This document shows, piece by piece, positions 24,051 through 33,123 of a DNA stretch of 64,000 nt. The translations under genes and the position numbers were made by a program. The stretch covers positions 24,072-88,071 of the forward strand of contig JADLFX010000013.1 in assembly GCA_020849665.1 (NCBI GenBank). The letters run 5' to 3'. Source of the stretch: Planctomycetota bacterium (GTDB lineage Bacteria > Planctomycetota > UBA1135 > UBA2386). The notes below the pieces were generated by a model. It ran no database searches, was not told the DNA's origin, and worked only from the letters and a program-made list of their open reading frames with translations. Positions within the stretch are counted from its first letter, which is position 1; each line of letters starts with the position of its first letter.

Positions 24051-26051
24051 ATGACCATCCTGGAACCCGGCGCCACCCCCCATCCGCCCTCGCCCGCGGC
24101 GGCCCTGCGCCTCTACGGCGAGATGCTGCGCATCCGGCGCTTCGAGGAGGAGCTGCAGCGGCTGGTCGGCGAGGGCAAGGTCGGCGGCACCACGCACCTG
24201 TGCATCGGCCAGGAGGCGGTCCCGGTGGGCGTGAGCGCCGAACTCGACCGGACCGACCTGGTGGTCAGCACGCACCGCGGCCACGGCCACCTGCTGGCCA
24301 AGGGCGCCCGCGCCGACCGGGCCCTGGCCGAGATCGCCGGGCGGGCCACCGGCTACTGCCAGGGCAAGGGCGGCAGCCAGCACGTGGCCGTGCCGGAGAT
24401 CGGCCACATGGGCAGCAACGGCATCACGGGGGGCGGACTGCCGATCGCCGCGGGTCTGGCGCTCGCGCAGCGGCTGCGCGGCACCGGACGCTGCGTGGTT
24501 GGCTACCTGGGCGATGGTGCGGCGTGCACGGGCAACTTCCACGAGACCCTCAACCTCGCGGCGCTGTGGCGGCTGCCGGTGGTCTTCGTCCTCGAGAACA
24601 ACGGCTACGCGATGTCGATGCCCGTGGCGCGCGAGGCGGCATGCGCCAGCTTCGCCGACTGGGCCGGCCGCTACCGCGGGCTCGTCGCGCGCCAGGTGGA
24701 CGGCAACGACGTGCTCGCGGTGCGCGCGGCGGCCGGACCACTGCTGGCGCGCGCGCGTGCCGGCGAGGGACCCGCGCTGCTCGAGTGCCTCACCTACCGC
24801 GCCTGCGGCCATTCGAAGAGCGACGCGCGCGTGTACCGCACCCGCGAGGAGGAGGCACTGTGGGCGGCGCGCGACCCTCTGCTCGTGCTCGCCGCACGCG
24901 CCGGGCTGGACGAGGGGGAGATCCAGCGCGCCCGCGCCGCGGCAGACGCGGAGATCGCCGCGGCCGTGACCTTCGCCCTCGGCTCGCCGGTGCCCGCGCC
25001 GGAGCTCGCGACCGCCCACCTCGACGTCCCCGCCGTGCCTGCGGCGGCGGCGCCGAGCGCCATCCCGCCCGGCACCCAGACCACGTTCACCGAGGCCCTG
25101 CGCGCCACGCTGCAGGGCGAGCTGGAACGCGATCCCGCGGTGTTCCTCATCGGCGAGGACATGGGCGCCTATGGCGGCGCCTTCGGCGTGACGCGCGGCC
25201 TGTTGCACCGCTTCGGCCAGGAGCGGATCCGCGAGACGCCGATCAGCGAGAACGGCTTCGTGGGGCTGGCGGTGGGCGCCGCCATGGGCGGCCTGCGCCC
25301 GGTCGCCGAGCTGATGTTCGGCGACTTCGTGACCTGCTGCATGGACGCCCTGGTCAACCATGCCGCCAAGATCCGCTACATGTACGCCGGCCAGGTGCAG
25401 GTGCCCTTCGTCCTGCGCATGCCGGTGGGCCGCCGCAACGGCTACGGCGCCACGCACTCGCAGAGCCCCGAGGGCTGGTTCCTGAACGTCCCCGGCCTCC
25501 AGGTCGTGTTCCCGGCCACGGTCGAGGACGCCGTGGGCCTGCTGCGCACGGCGATCCGTGGCTCGGTGCCGGTGCTCTTCCTGGAGCACAAGCTGCTCTA
25601 CCCCGCGCGCGGCGCGATGCCCGCAGCCGACCACCTGGTGCCGCTGGGCCGCGCACGCATCGACCGCGAGGGCCGCGACCTCACCCTGATCACCTATGGC
25701 CACGCGCTGGGACTCTGCCGCACGGCCGCCGACCAGCTCGCGGCGCGCGGCCACTCGGTGGAGATCGTGGACCTGCGCAGCCTGGCCCCGCTCGACGTCG
25801 CCACCTGCGCGGCCTCGGTGCGCCGCACCGGCCGGGCCGTGGTGGTCCAGGAGGCCTCGCCGATCGGCGGCGTCGCGGACCGCGTGGTGGGCGCACTCGT
25901 GGCCGAGGTCTTCGCCTGGCTGCGCGCCCCGATCCTGCGGGTGGGCGCGGCCCACACGCCGGTGCCCTCGGCTCCGGCGCTGGAGGACGCGATGATGCCC
26001 GACGTCGCGTCGCTCCTGCGCGTGGCGTTGCCGCTCCTCACGGAGTATTGA
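24051..26051 (+). CDS. Fused alpha-beta 2-oxoacid dehydrogenase E1 (thiamine diphosphate enzyme)
   Basis: The 666-residue protein joins E1-alpha (1-320) and E1-beta (350-666), which are usually two subunits. The thiamine-diphosphate motif is GDG at 154-156 with the ENN end 28 residues later; STHRGHGHLL (73-82) is the active-site loop, SNGITGGGLPIAAG fits PDH-type alpha subunits, and the beta part has LIGEDMGAYGGAFGVTRGL with the cofactor-binding Glu. It would decarboxylate a 2-oxoacid and load the acyl group on a lipoyl arm. The substrate could be pyruvate or branched; the sequence does not say. It is the first gene of a three-gene unit, 7 bases before the lipoyl protein gene. No E3 or classical E2 is nearby. 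Confidence 0.9.
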   Translation: MTILEPGATPHPPSPAAALRLYGEMLRIRRFEEELQRLVGEGKVGGTTHLCIGQEAVPVGVSAELDRTDLVVSTHRGHGHLLAKGARADRALAEIAGRATGYCQGKGGSQHVAVPEIGHMGSNGITGGGLPIAAGLALAQRLRGTGRCVVGYLGDGAACTGNFHETLNLAALWRLPVVFVLENNGYAMSMPVAREAACASFADWAGRYRGLVARQVDGNDVLAVRAAAGPLLARARAGEGPALLECLTYRACGHSKSDARVYRTREEEALWAARDPLLVLAARAGLDEGEIQRARAAADAEIAAAVTFALGSPVPAPELATAHLDVPAVPAAAAPSAIPPGTQTTFTEALRATLQGELERDPAVFLIGEDMGAYGGAFGVTRGLLHRFGQERIRETPISENGFVGLAVGAAMGGLRPVAELMFGDFVTCCMDALVNHAAKIRYMYAGQVQVPFVLRMPVGRRNGYGATHSQSPEGWFLNVPGLQVVFPATVEDAVGLLRTAIRGSVPVLFLEHKLLYPARGAMPAADHLVPLGRARIDREGRDLTLITYGHALGLCRTAADQLAARGHSVEIVDLRSLAPLDVATCAASVRRTGRAVVVQEASPIGGVADRVVGALVAEVFAWLRAPILRVGAAHTPVPSAPALEDAMMPDVASLLRVALPLLTEY

Positions 26052-26058
26052 GCGGACG

Positions 26059-27636
26059 ATGGCCACCCTCCTGCGCGTCCCCCACCTGGGCACGGCCGAA
26101 GACGAGGTGCTGCTCGCGGCATGGAACGTCACGCCCGGGCAGACGTTCGCCAAGGGGCAGGCGCTGTGCTGCGTCGAGACCCTGAAGGCGTCGTTCGAGG
26201 TCGAGGCGGAGGCGGCCGGCGTCCTGGCCGAGGCCCTGGTCGCCGCCGGCGAGCGCGTCGCCGTGCACGCGCCCCTGGCGATCCTCACGGCGCCGGGCGA
26301 GACGTGCGACGCCCGCCAGCGCGCGGCGCTGCTGGCGGCGCAGCCCACGGCCCCTGCCCCGGAGGCCCCTGCCGCACCCGCGGCGGCGGCCGCTCCGGCG
26401 GCGGCGGCGCCCGGCGCCGCCCCCGCCGCGCGCACGCGGGCCCGCGAACTCGGCGTGGACCTCGCCACGGTGCGCGGCACCGGCCCGGGCGGCATGGTGC
26501 GCGTCGCGGACGTCGAGGCGGCCCACGCCCGCGGCGCCGCCGCCGGCACGGCGGGCGACGGCCGGCTCGACCCCGGGTTCGTGTCCTGGCTGCGGCGCGA
26601 CGGCGAGGCGTTCGCCCGCCTCGCCTCGGGCTTCAAGATCGAGCTCTACCGCCGTCACGGCGCGCAGCTCGCCGGCGACGTCCACCTGGGGCCGGGCGCG
26701 CTCCTCCGCGTCGAGCGGCTGGTGCTCGGGCCCGAGGCGTACTTCGGCGCAGACACCACGGTCGACGCCGTGGAGTTCACGGCCGGGCCGCTGGCACACT
26801 TCGGCGCCCGCTGCCGGGTGCGCTGCCGGCGCATCGCGCTGGGCGAGAACGCGTTCTTCGCCGACGACGTGGAGATCGGCGGCGGCGGCGCCATGGACCC
26901 CGAGGCCGAGCTCGTGGTCGGCAGCCACGGCTTCGTGGGCGAACACGTGCACCTGAACCCCTGCCGCAGCCTGCGCCTGGGCGACGAGGTGGTGGTGTCG
27001 CGGGGCGCGGTGCTGATGACCCACTCGTTCGGCGGCAGCGTGCTGGCCGGCTTCCCCAATCGCTTCGCGCCGGTCACCGTCGCCGACCGCTGCCAGATCG
27101 GGATCGGGGCGGTGCTCTTCCCCGGCACGGAGATGGGCGAGGGCGCGATCCTCCTGAACGGCTCCTCCCTGGTCACCGCGGTTCCCGCGGGCCGCCTGTA
27201 CGGCGGGGTGCCGGCCAGGGACCTGAAGGCCGCCGCCCAGCCGCTCTCCCCGGAGCGGCGCCAGGCGCTGGCCGGCGAGCTGGTGCGCGAGTTCGCGCGC
27301 CAGCTCCGCCTGCGCGGCCGGCAGGTCGAGGTCGAGGAACTCGGCGCGCGGCTCGAGGTGCGCGTGCACGCCGAGGACGGCGTGCATCGCCTGGGCTTCG
27401 CGCCGCGGCTCGGCGACCTCCCGGCCGCTGCGGCGGCCGAGACCGTGCTCGTGGCGATGGCCGCGTCCGCGGCCGAGCTCGCCGCGCTGCCGGCGGGCAG
27501 CCACGCGATCGAGCTGGCCACGCCCCGGATCCACGGCGGCGGCGGTCCGCTCTGCGACGCGTTCCGCGAGTTCGTGCGCAAGCGTGGCGTGCGCCTGCAC
27601 CCGCGCGGCTTCGCGTACCGGGGAGGGTGGCTGTGA
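26059..27636 (+). CDS. Lipoyl + E1/E3-binding + left-handed beta-helix acyltransferase-like fusion
   Basis: The 525-residue protein has three recognisable parts. Residues 1-80 are a lipoyl domain with Lys43 in VETLKAS, the lipoylation site. After an Ala/Pro linker, residues 122-156 are a peripheral subunit-binding domain (RARELGVDLATVRGTGPGG). Instead of the usual chloramphenicol-acetyltransferase-fold catalytic domain, residues 200-390 are hexapeptide repeats of a left-handed beta-helix, with HLNPCRSLRLGDEVVVSRG followed by LMTHSFGG, where His322 occupies the catalytic position seen in maltose and xenobiotic acetyltransferases. A C-terminal 130-residue domain (LVREFARQLRLRG, FREFVRKRGVRL) is not recognised. 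It would be the acyl carrier and transferase partner of the E1. Classical dihydrolipoyl acyltransferase residues are absent. Confidence 0.85.
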   Translation: MATLLRVPHLGTAEDEVLLAAWNVTPGQTFAKGQALCCVETLKASFEVEAEAAGVLAEALVAAGERVAVHAPLAILTAPGETCDARQRAALLAAQPTAPAPEAPAAPAAAAAPAAAAPGAAPAARTRARELGVDLATVRGTGPGGMVRVADVEAAHARGAAAGTAGDGRLDPGFVSWLRRDGEAFARLASGFKIELYRRHGAQLAGDVHLGPGALLRVERLVLGPEAYFGADTTVDAVEFTAGPLAHFGARCRVRCRRIALGENAFFADDVEIGGGGAMDPEAELVVGSHGFVGEHVHLNPCRSLRLGDEVVVSRGAVLMTHSFGGSVLAGFPNRFAPVTVADRCQIGIGAVLFPGTEMGEGAILLNGSSLVTAVPAGRLYGGVPARDLKAAAQPLSPERRQALAGELVREFARQLRLRGRQVEVEELGARLEVRVHAEDGVHRLGFAPRLGDLPAAAAAETVLVAMAASAAELAALPAGSHAIELATPRIHGGGGPLCDAFREFVRKRGVRLHPRGFAYRGGWL

Positions 27637-28412
27637 ACGCGCCCTGCGGGTACTCGCTGCCGCACTACCGCGACATCCTGCGCACGGCCAAGGCACGCTA
27701 CTGGCTGCCACGCGTCCAGGACGTCGCCTTCGGCCTGCCCGAGCGCGACTTCTTCCTGGTGCGCCACGACGTGGACCTCACGCCGTGGGCCGCGCTGCGC
27801 ATGGCCGAACTCGAGCATGCGGAGGGCGTGTGCACCACGTACTACTTCCGCCTGCACGCGCCGTTCTACAACGGCCTCGACGCCGCGGTGATCGAGGTGG
27901 TGCGCGCCATCGCGGACCTGGGCCACGAGGTGGGGCTGCACTACGAACCCGGCCACTTCCTGGCTCTCGGCCAGGACCCGGTCGAAGGCACGCGTCGCGA
28001 CATCGCCACGTTCGAGGCGGCCACCGGCCTGCGCACCCGGACCATCGCCCAGCACCAGCCGGCGCAGGGCCCGCTGCTGGAGGCGATCGACCCGGACCGG
28101 CCCTGCGCCTACCAGGCCGAGCTGGTGCGCGCGATCCCGTACTTCGGCGACAGCGGGCACCACTGGCGCGAGGGCTGCATCTGCACCAAGCTCGGCGTGC
28201 ACCGCCGGCTGCACACGCTGATCCACCCGCACGCCTGGGTGTACCCGGACCGGCCCTGGCAGGAGCTGCTGCGCGCCCACGCCGCCGACCTCGGCGCGCG
28301 GATCACGGCGGAGATGGAGCGCTACATCGCGGAGGTGGAGCGCTACCTCGCGCGGCGCGCCGAGCTGGACCGGGCGCGCGAGGCCCGCTACCGCACGCCG
28401 CCTACTGTTTGA
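27633..28412 (+). CDS. Polysaccharide deacetylase-like protein
   Basis: The 259-residue protein resembles the NodB/polysaccharide deacetylase superfamily in short form: RHDVDLTPWAAL has the His-Asp pair in the metal-binding region, YFRLHAPFYN matches the second block, and HEVGLHYEPGHF matches the His-Gly region. It has no signal peptide, so it likely acts in the cytosol, as in O-antigen sugar clusters. The family removes N- or O-acetyl groups from sugars using a metal ion. GTG at 27633 overlaps the lipoyl gene stop by 4 bases and has a strong GGGGAGGG upstream. Its end overlaps the divergently read symporter gene by 11 bases. The substrate is not known. Confidence 0.78.
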   Translation: MNAPCGYSLPHYRDILRTAKARYWLPRVQDVAFGLPERDFFLVRHDVDLTPWAALRMAELEHAEGVCTTYYFRLHAPFYNGLDAAVIEVVRAIADLGHEVGLHYEPGHFLALGQDPVEGTRRDIATFEAATGLRTRTIAQHQPAQGPLLEAIDPDRPCAYQAELVRAIPYFGDSGHHWREGCICTKLGVHRRLHTLIHPHAWVYPDRPWQELLRAHAADLGARITAEMERYIAEVERYLARRAELDRAREARYRTPPTV

Positions 28413-29730
28413 GCTGCACGCCCTGGCTGCGGGCGATCCACAGGCTGCACACCAGGTCCGAGGTCACGTTCGGGATCGTGCGGGTCATGTCCACGAGGCG
28501 GTCCACGCCGAGGATCAGGGCCAGCATGCCCGCGGGCACCCCCACCTGCTCCAGCACGACCGCCAGGAGGGGGAGCGAGCCGCCGGGCACGCCCGCGGTG
28601 CCGATCGCGCTCAGCACCGCCAGCAGGATCACCAGGAGCTGGGCGGCGAGCGAGAGCTCGACGCCCGCCACCTGGGCGAGGAAGAGCACGCTCACGCCCT
28701 CGAAGAGCGCGGTGCCGTTCATGTTCAGCGTGGCGCCGAGGGGCATCACGAACCCGGCCACCTCGCGCGGCACCCCGAACTCCTCGGTGGCGGTGCGCAT
28801 CGTGGTGGGCAGGGTGGCGTTCGACGAGGAGGTGGAGAACGCCGTGACCATCAGCCCGCGGATCTTGGCGAAGAAGAGCAGGGGCGAGTAGCGCGCGAAC
28901 ACCGACACCAGGAGGCCGAGGACCACGAACTGGTGGAAGAGCAGCCCCCCCAGGACGGCCACCAGGTAGTAGCCCAGCGAGCCGAGCACCGGCAGGCCCA
29001 GCTTGAACGTGGTGGCGAAGATCAGTCCCGCCACGCCGTACGGCGCGATGGCCATGGCGAAGCCCAGGACCACGATCACCACCTCGTAGATGCCCTGCAG
29101 GAGGTCGCGCAGGCCCTGCGTGCGCTCCTTGGGCACCAGGGTCATCGCGATCCCGAACACGATCGCGAAGAAGATCAGGCCCAGCGCGTCGCGCGGGTCG
29201 GCGGCCGAGGCCACCACGTTGCGCGGGATGATCGCCACCAGCGTGTCGACCGAGAACCCGGGGCTCTCCTTGCCGAGCTGGATCTTGGAGCTCGCCTCCT
29301 TCTCGAAGAGCGCGCGCACCTCGCCGGCCACCTGCGGGTCCATCGACCGGCCCGGGGCCAGGGTGTTGGTGAGCACGAGGCCGAGCATCACGGCGCAGGC
29401 CGTGGTCAGGACGAACCAGGCGACGCTGCGCCCGCCGATCCGGCCCAGGGCGCGCAGGTTGCCGATCCCCGCCACGCCCAGCACCAGCGAGGTGAGCACG
29501 AGGGGCACCACCACCATGAAGAGCATGCGCAGGAACACCTGCCCCACCGGGTAGGCGATCGTGTCGGCGAACTCGAGCCCCAGCCGGTACGCCTCGCCCG
29601 GCGCCTCGCCCTTCGCCGGCGAGAGCAGCAGGTTGCCCAGGACGCCGAGCGCCGCGCCGATCAGCAGTCCCAGGAGGATGCGGGTGGAGAGCGGCATGCG
29701 GCCGCGCGCGCGATCGGCAGCGGGTTCCAT
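28402..29730 (-). CDS. Dicarboxylate/amino acid:cation symporter (DAACS family)
   Basis: The 442-residue protein has 8 or more membrane helices and DAACS hallmarks: SSSNATLPTT (helix HP1), LNMNGTALFEG in TM7 and GTAGVPGGSLPLL at HP2, ending with DRLVDMTRTIPNVTSDL. The family imports C4-dicarboxylates, glutamate or aspartate with protons or sodium. The DRLVDMTRT stretch is part of the substrate site. ATG at 29730 is followed by a short cytosolic leader; an ATG at 29697 is possible. It ends inside the deacetylase gene end. Confidence 0.93.
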   Translation of the reverse strand: MEPAADRARGRMPLSTRILLGLLIGAALGVLGNLLLSPAKGEAPGEAYRLGLEFADTIAYPVGQVFLRMLFMVVVPLVLTSLVLGVAGIGNLRALGRIGGRSVAWFVLTTACAVMLGLVLTNTLAPGRSMDPQVAGEVRALFEKEASSKIQLGKESPGFSVDTLVAIIPRNVVASAADPRDALGLIFFAIVFGIAMTLVPKERTQGLRDLLQGIYEVVIVVLGFAMAIAPYGVAGLIFATTFKLGLPVLGSLGYYLVAVLGGLLFHQFVVLGLLVSVFARYSPLLFFAKIRGLMVTAFSTSSSNATLPTTMRTATEEFGVPREVAGFVMPLGATLNMNGTALFEGVSVLFLAQVAGVELSLAAQLLVILLAVLSAIGTAGVPGGSLPLLAVVLEQVGVPAGMLALILGVDRLVDMTRTIPNVTSDLVCSLWIARSQGVQLKQ

Positions 29731-29790
29731 GGGCGGCGCAGAGGCTACCCAGGCACCGCACGCCGGGCAGGGCCGATTCCCGGGCAATCG

Positions 29791-31515
29791 TCAGCGCGGG
29801 CGCCGCAACTGCTCCCCCGGCTCCACCCACCACCGCTCCGGCACCAGCCCCAGCAGATCGGGCTCGGCGCCGCGGAAGCGCCGGTGCACGAGGAGCGAGG
29901 AGCGCGGATGGACCAGGAGGGTCACCGGCTCGTCACGCACGAAGAGCTCGTGGAAGCGCCGCCAGAGCCGCAGGCGCAGCGTGTCGTCGGGCTCGCGCCG
30001 CGCCTGCTCGAGGACCGCGTCCATCTCGGGGTCGGCGTAGCCCATGAAGTTGAGGCCCTTGCCGCCGGCCTGGGAGGAGTGGAACCAGACGTACGGATCG
30101 ACCCAGACGCCGGGGGTCCACTTCTGCAGGTAGCCGTCGAACTCGCCCCGGTCGCGGCGTGCCACCACCGCGCCCCAGTCCATCACCTCGGCCTGCAGCT
30201 CGACGCCGGCCTGCTCGAAGCGCGGCAGGGAGATCTCCAGGATCCGGCGGAAGAGCTCCTGGCCGCTGGCGGCGAGGATCGACACGCGCAGCGGCGCCCG
30301 GTCCGGGCCGCAGCCGGCGGCGGCGAGCAGCGCGCGGACCTCGGCGATGTCGGCACGCCCGGCGCCGGCGTCGCCCGCGTATTCCGGGGTCCCGGGGCGG
30401 AACCAGGAACGCGCGACGCGCGCCTTGCCGTGCAGGAGGCCCCCGGCGATCGCCTCGCGGTCGAAGAGACCGGAGAGCGCGCGCCGCACGCGCGGATCCG
30501 CCAGCCCGGGCCGGCGGTGATTCCACACCACCATGTAGTGGCCGTCGCCGATCTGGTCGTAGACCCGCGCCACGTAGTGGGCCGCGACGTCGGGGTTGTC
30601 CGCCAGGACCTTCTCCGGCTCGGCGGCGAAGTACCAGTCGATCTCCTGGGTCCGCAGGAGCGCGAAGAGCGCGCTCGGGTCGCTGACGAAGCGCAGCACC
30701 AGGGCGTCGAGGTTCCAGCACTCGGGCTGGGCGGCGAGGCGCCAGGAGCGCGGGTTGCGCGGCAGGACCAGACGGTCCGCCGACGCGATCCGCGCCCTGG
30801 CGTCCGCGGCCGGCAGGTCCAGCCGGTAGGGGCCGGAGCCCGGTCCGGGATGCGCCACCTGGGTGAGGAGCCTGCCGAATCCGGGCGCGTCCTCGTCGGC
30901 GGGCACGCTGCCCCCCGCGGCCTGCGCCAGACGCGCGACCTCGGCCAGGAACCACGCGCGGCTCGCCACGGTGAAGCTGGTCACCACCTCGGGCAGGGCT
31001 GCGAAGTGCGGCTCGCGCAGCCGCAGGCGGAAGCGCTTGGCATCCAGGACCTCCAGGGCGGCGATCCGATCCAGCACGGCGCGCACGCTGCCCCCCGGCA
31101 CCTCGGGATGGACGCAGGCGCGCCACGAGAACCGCACGTCCGCGCTGGTCACCGGCGTGCCGTCGGCGAACGCCGCATCGTCGCGCAGGCGGAGCGTCCA
31201 GGTGAGCGGCTCGGGTCCGGTGCTCTCCACCGCGGCGAGCCCGGGACGGAGCGAGAGGTCGCGACCGTCCAGGTCGAGCAGGGTGTCGTGCGTGTAGCGC
31301 AGGACCATGCGCCGGCTCACCTGATCGCTGGTGGTGAATGGATTCAGGTCCAGCGGGCGCGGCACCGGGCTGACATACGCGTCGCCCTGCGGCCGGACCC
31401 GGCCGGCGAGGGCCGGACCCGGGGCCGGACGCTGTTCCGGGTGCAGGCGCAGCACCTGCCAGCCGAGACCGGCCACCGCGGCCGCCACGACCAGGACCAG
31501 GAGGAACCGCTTCAT
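29791..31515 (-). CDS. Membrane-anchored peptide/nickel-type ABC substrate-binding protein
   Basis: The 574-residue protein is a family 5 extracellular solute-binding protein: PRPLDLNPFTTSDQVSR, LLRFVSDPSALFALLR, DPRVRRALSGLFDREAI and QAGGKGLNFMGYADPEMD are in the family order. Instead of a lipobox it begins with an uncleaved or cleaved helix (FLLVLVVAAAVAGLGW), so it may be anchored by this segment. No permease or ATPase genes are near, so it could be a stand-alone sensor or be used by an unlinked transporter. It diverges from the WaaP-like gene, with about 97 bases between starts. ATG 31515 is chosen by the signal region. Confidence 0.85.
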   Translation of the reverse strand: MKRFLLVLVVAAAVAGLGWQVLRLHPEQRPAPGPALAGRVRPQGDAYVSPVPRPLDLNPFTTSDQVSRRMVLRYTHDTLLDLDGRDLSLRPGLAAVESTGPEPLTWTLRLRDDAAFADGTPVTSADVRFSWRACVHPEVPGGSVRAVLDRIAALEVLDAKRFRLRLREPHFAALPEVVTSFTVASRAWFLAEVARLAQAAGGSVPADEDAPGFGRLLTQVAHPGPGSGPYRLDLPAADARARIASADRLVLPRNPRSWRLAAQPECWNLDALVLRFVSDPSALFALLRTQEIDWYFAAEPEKVLADNPDVAAHYVARVYDQIGDGHYMVVWNHRRPGLADPRVRRALSGLFDREAIAGGLLHGKARVARSWFRPGTPEYAGDAGAGRADIAEVRALLAAAGCGPDRAPLRVSILAASGQELFRRILEISLPRFEQAGVELQAEVMDWGAVVARRDRGEFDGYLQKWTPGVWVDPYVWFHSSQAGGKGLNFMGYADPEMDAVLEQARREPDDTLRLRLWRRFHELFVRDEPVTLLVHPRSSLLVHRRFRGAEPDLLGLVPERWWVEPGEQLRRPR

Positions 31516-31612
31516 GCGCGTGGGACGGATCATCGCCGTCCTCGGCGCCGCCGTCGATGCCGGCGGGCCGCGCCATTCCCCGCGTCTCCGCGATGGGCGA
31601 AGATCCGGGCGC

Positions 31613-32449
31613 ATGGCCGCCGCGCCCGGTGCCGAGATCGTGCTCAAGGACGAGCCATGGACCAGGGTGGTCCGCCGCCCGCTCTGCGGCCTCGACGTCG
31701 TGCACAAGACCTACCTGGTCCCGCCCTGGACGCGCTGGCGCACCTTCCTGCTCACCTCGCGCGCGGGACGCGAGTACCGCAACCTCTCGCGGATCCACGC
31801 CTCCGGGGTGCCCTGCGTGCGCCCCCTGGGATTCGCGGAGGAGCGCCGCCTCGGCGTGGTGCGGCGCTCCGCGCTGCTCACCGAGTTCGCCCCCGGCACG
31901 CGCTCGTGGAAGCAGGAACTGCTCGACCGCCCCAGCGGCGATCGACGTCACGCGCGCGCGCGTCGCGTGCTGGCGGCCACCTTCGGCGCGCTGCTCCGCC
32001 GCCTGCACCAGGCCGGCTTCCTGGGCGCACGGATCTCGCCCCGCAACGTACTGGTGCGCTGGCAGGACCCGGACCGGGCCGAGGCCTGCGCCATGCTGCT
32101 CTGCGACCTCCCCGCCGCCAGCGGGTTCTCCGCCAGCATCCTCGACCGGCCGACCGCCGGCATAGACCTCTTCGACGCCGCCTTCTCGCCGGGCCGGCGC
32201 GCCCAATTGACGGCGGCGGAGCGCTTCCGCCTGGTCCTGGCCTACGCCGCGGGGGATCGGAACCGCGCCCGCCAGCTCTGGCGCTGGCTGGCGCGGCGCA
32301 GCAAGCGCGGCAACGAGCTGCGCAAGGCGCTGCGCACCACGCTGGACAGCTACCTCGGACTCCTGGCACAGTGCCTGCGCCGCGGCCGCCTGCACCTGCC
32401 CCCGACGCGGGTGCCAGAGCTGGGCTGCGCCGGCGACCTCCTGCCATGA
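31613..32449 (+). CDS. Lipopolysaccharide-kinase (WaaP/KdkA-like) family protein, catalytic Asp replaced
   Basis: The 278-residue protein has the WaaP/InaA kinase fold order: ATP-contact Lys32 in VVHKTYLV, an E-Y pair in GREYRNL, and LHQAGFLGARISPRNVLV at 131-148. In active relatives this reads HGDL-PRN; here Arg140 is in the place of the catalytic Asp, while Asn145 and a later Asp165 (CDLPA) are present. It therefore may bind but not phosphorylate. It sits in an ATGA overlap with a methyltransferase gene, and both look cytosolic. WaaP proteins modify lipid A core sugars; a pseudokinase partner is inferred. The start at 31613 has no clear ribosome-binding site. Confidence 0.75.
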   Translation: MAAAPGAEIVLKDEPWTRVVRRPLCGLDVVHKTYLVPPWTRWRTFLLTSRAGREYRNLSRIHASGVPCVRPLGFAEERRLGVVRRSALLTEFAPGTRSWKQELLDRPSGDRRHARARRVLAATFGALLRRLHQAGFLGARISPRNVLVRWQDPDRAEACAMLLCDLPAASGFSASILDRPTAGIDLFDAAFSPGRRAQLTAAERFRLVLAYAAGDRNRARQLWRWLARRSKRGNELRKALRTTLDSYLGLLAQCLRRGRLHLPPTRVPELGCAGDLLP

Positions 32450-33123
32450 GCGATCCGACCGCCTCCGGGCCGCGACCGATGTCGCAGGCCAAGCTCGACA
32501 ACTACAACTCGCCGCGCGGCGCCACGGCCTACAAGTCCGACTACGAGCGCAAGCTGCACCGCAAGGTGTCCGACCGCTGGGAGCGGCAGATCTTCACGCG
32601 CTTCTTCGCGGTGGTCGGGCCCGTGCGCTCGATCCTCGACCTGCCCTGCGGCGCGGGGCGGCTGTACCCGCTCTTCCAGGACCACGCGGCCACCGTGATC
32701 GAGGGCGACTGGTCGTGGTCGATGCTCAAGCTGAACCGCGACGACCACTCGGCCGGGGCGCGCGGCTATGTGCGCGCCACGGGGCTCGCGATCCCGTTGC
32801 GTGACCGCGCGGTCGACATGGTGGTGTCGGTGCGGCTCTCGCACCACCTGGAGCGCGAGCCCGACCGCGAGCAGCATCTGCGCGAGCTGTGCAGGGTGGC
32901 CGACAAGGCGGTGATCCTCACCTTCTTCTCGCACTGGTCGTTGAAGAACGTGCTCCGCCGCCTCCGCTCGCCGTTCAACCGCAAGCAGCCCAAGAACACG
33001 CTGCGCAGCACCCAGGTGCGCAGGGTGGCGGCCGAGTGCGGGTTCGCGGTGCAGGCCCTGGTTCCGCTCTCGCGCATCGGCTCGGGGCACGTCTTCGCGC
33101 TGCTGCAACGCCGGCCGGGCTGA
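32446..33123 (+). CDS. Class I SAM-dependent methyltransferase
   Basis: The 225-residue protein carries the glycine-rich motif ILDLPCGAGRLYP at 63-75, the acidic end of motif II (VIEGDWSWSML), and a motif IV-like DMVVSVRLSHHLE. It is a methyltransferase of the UbiE/type 11 group. The substrate cannot be read. The start overlaps the WaaP-like gene by 4 bases, which suggests they act on a common substrate or in one step, for example a lipid or sugar of the envelope. The N-terminal 30 residues are polar and disordered, with an internal start (MSQAKLDNYN) at 32479 as an alternative. Confidence 0.85.
   Translation: MSDPTASGPRPMSQAKLDNYNSPRGATAYKSDYERKLHRKVSDRWERQIFTRFFAVVGPVRSILDLPCGAGRLYPLFQDHAATVIEGDWSWSMLKLNRDDHSAGARGYVRATGLAIPLRDRAVDMVVSVRLSHHLEREPDREQHLRELCRVADKAVILTFFSHWSLKNVLRRLRSPFNRKQPKNTLRSTQVRRVAAECGFAVQALVPLSRIGSGHVFALLQRRPG

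Noticed and set aside
24051..26051. Treating the E1 gene as the pyruvate dehydrogenase of central metabolism.
   Set aside because: No E2 with a standard catalytic domain and no E3 gene are present, and its partner has a different transferase fold, so a specialised role is more likely, although not proven.
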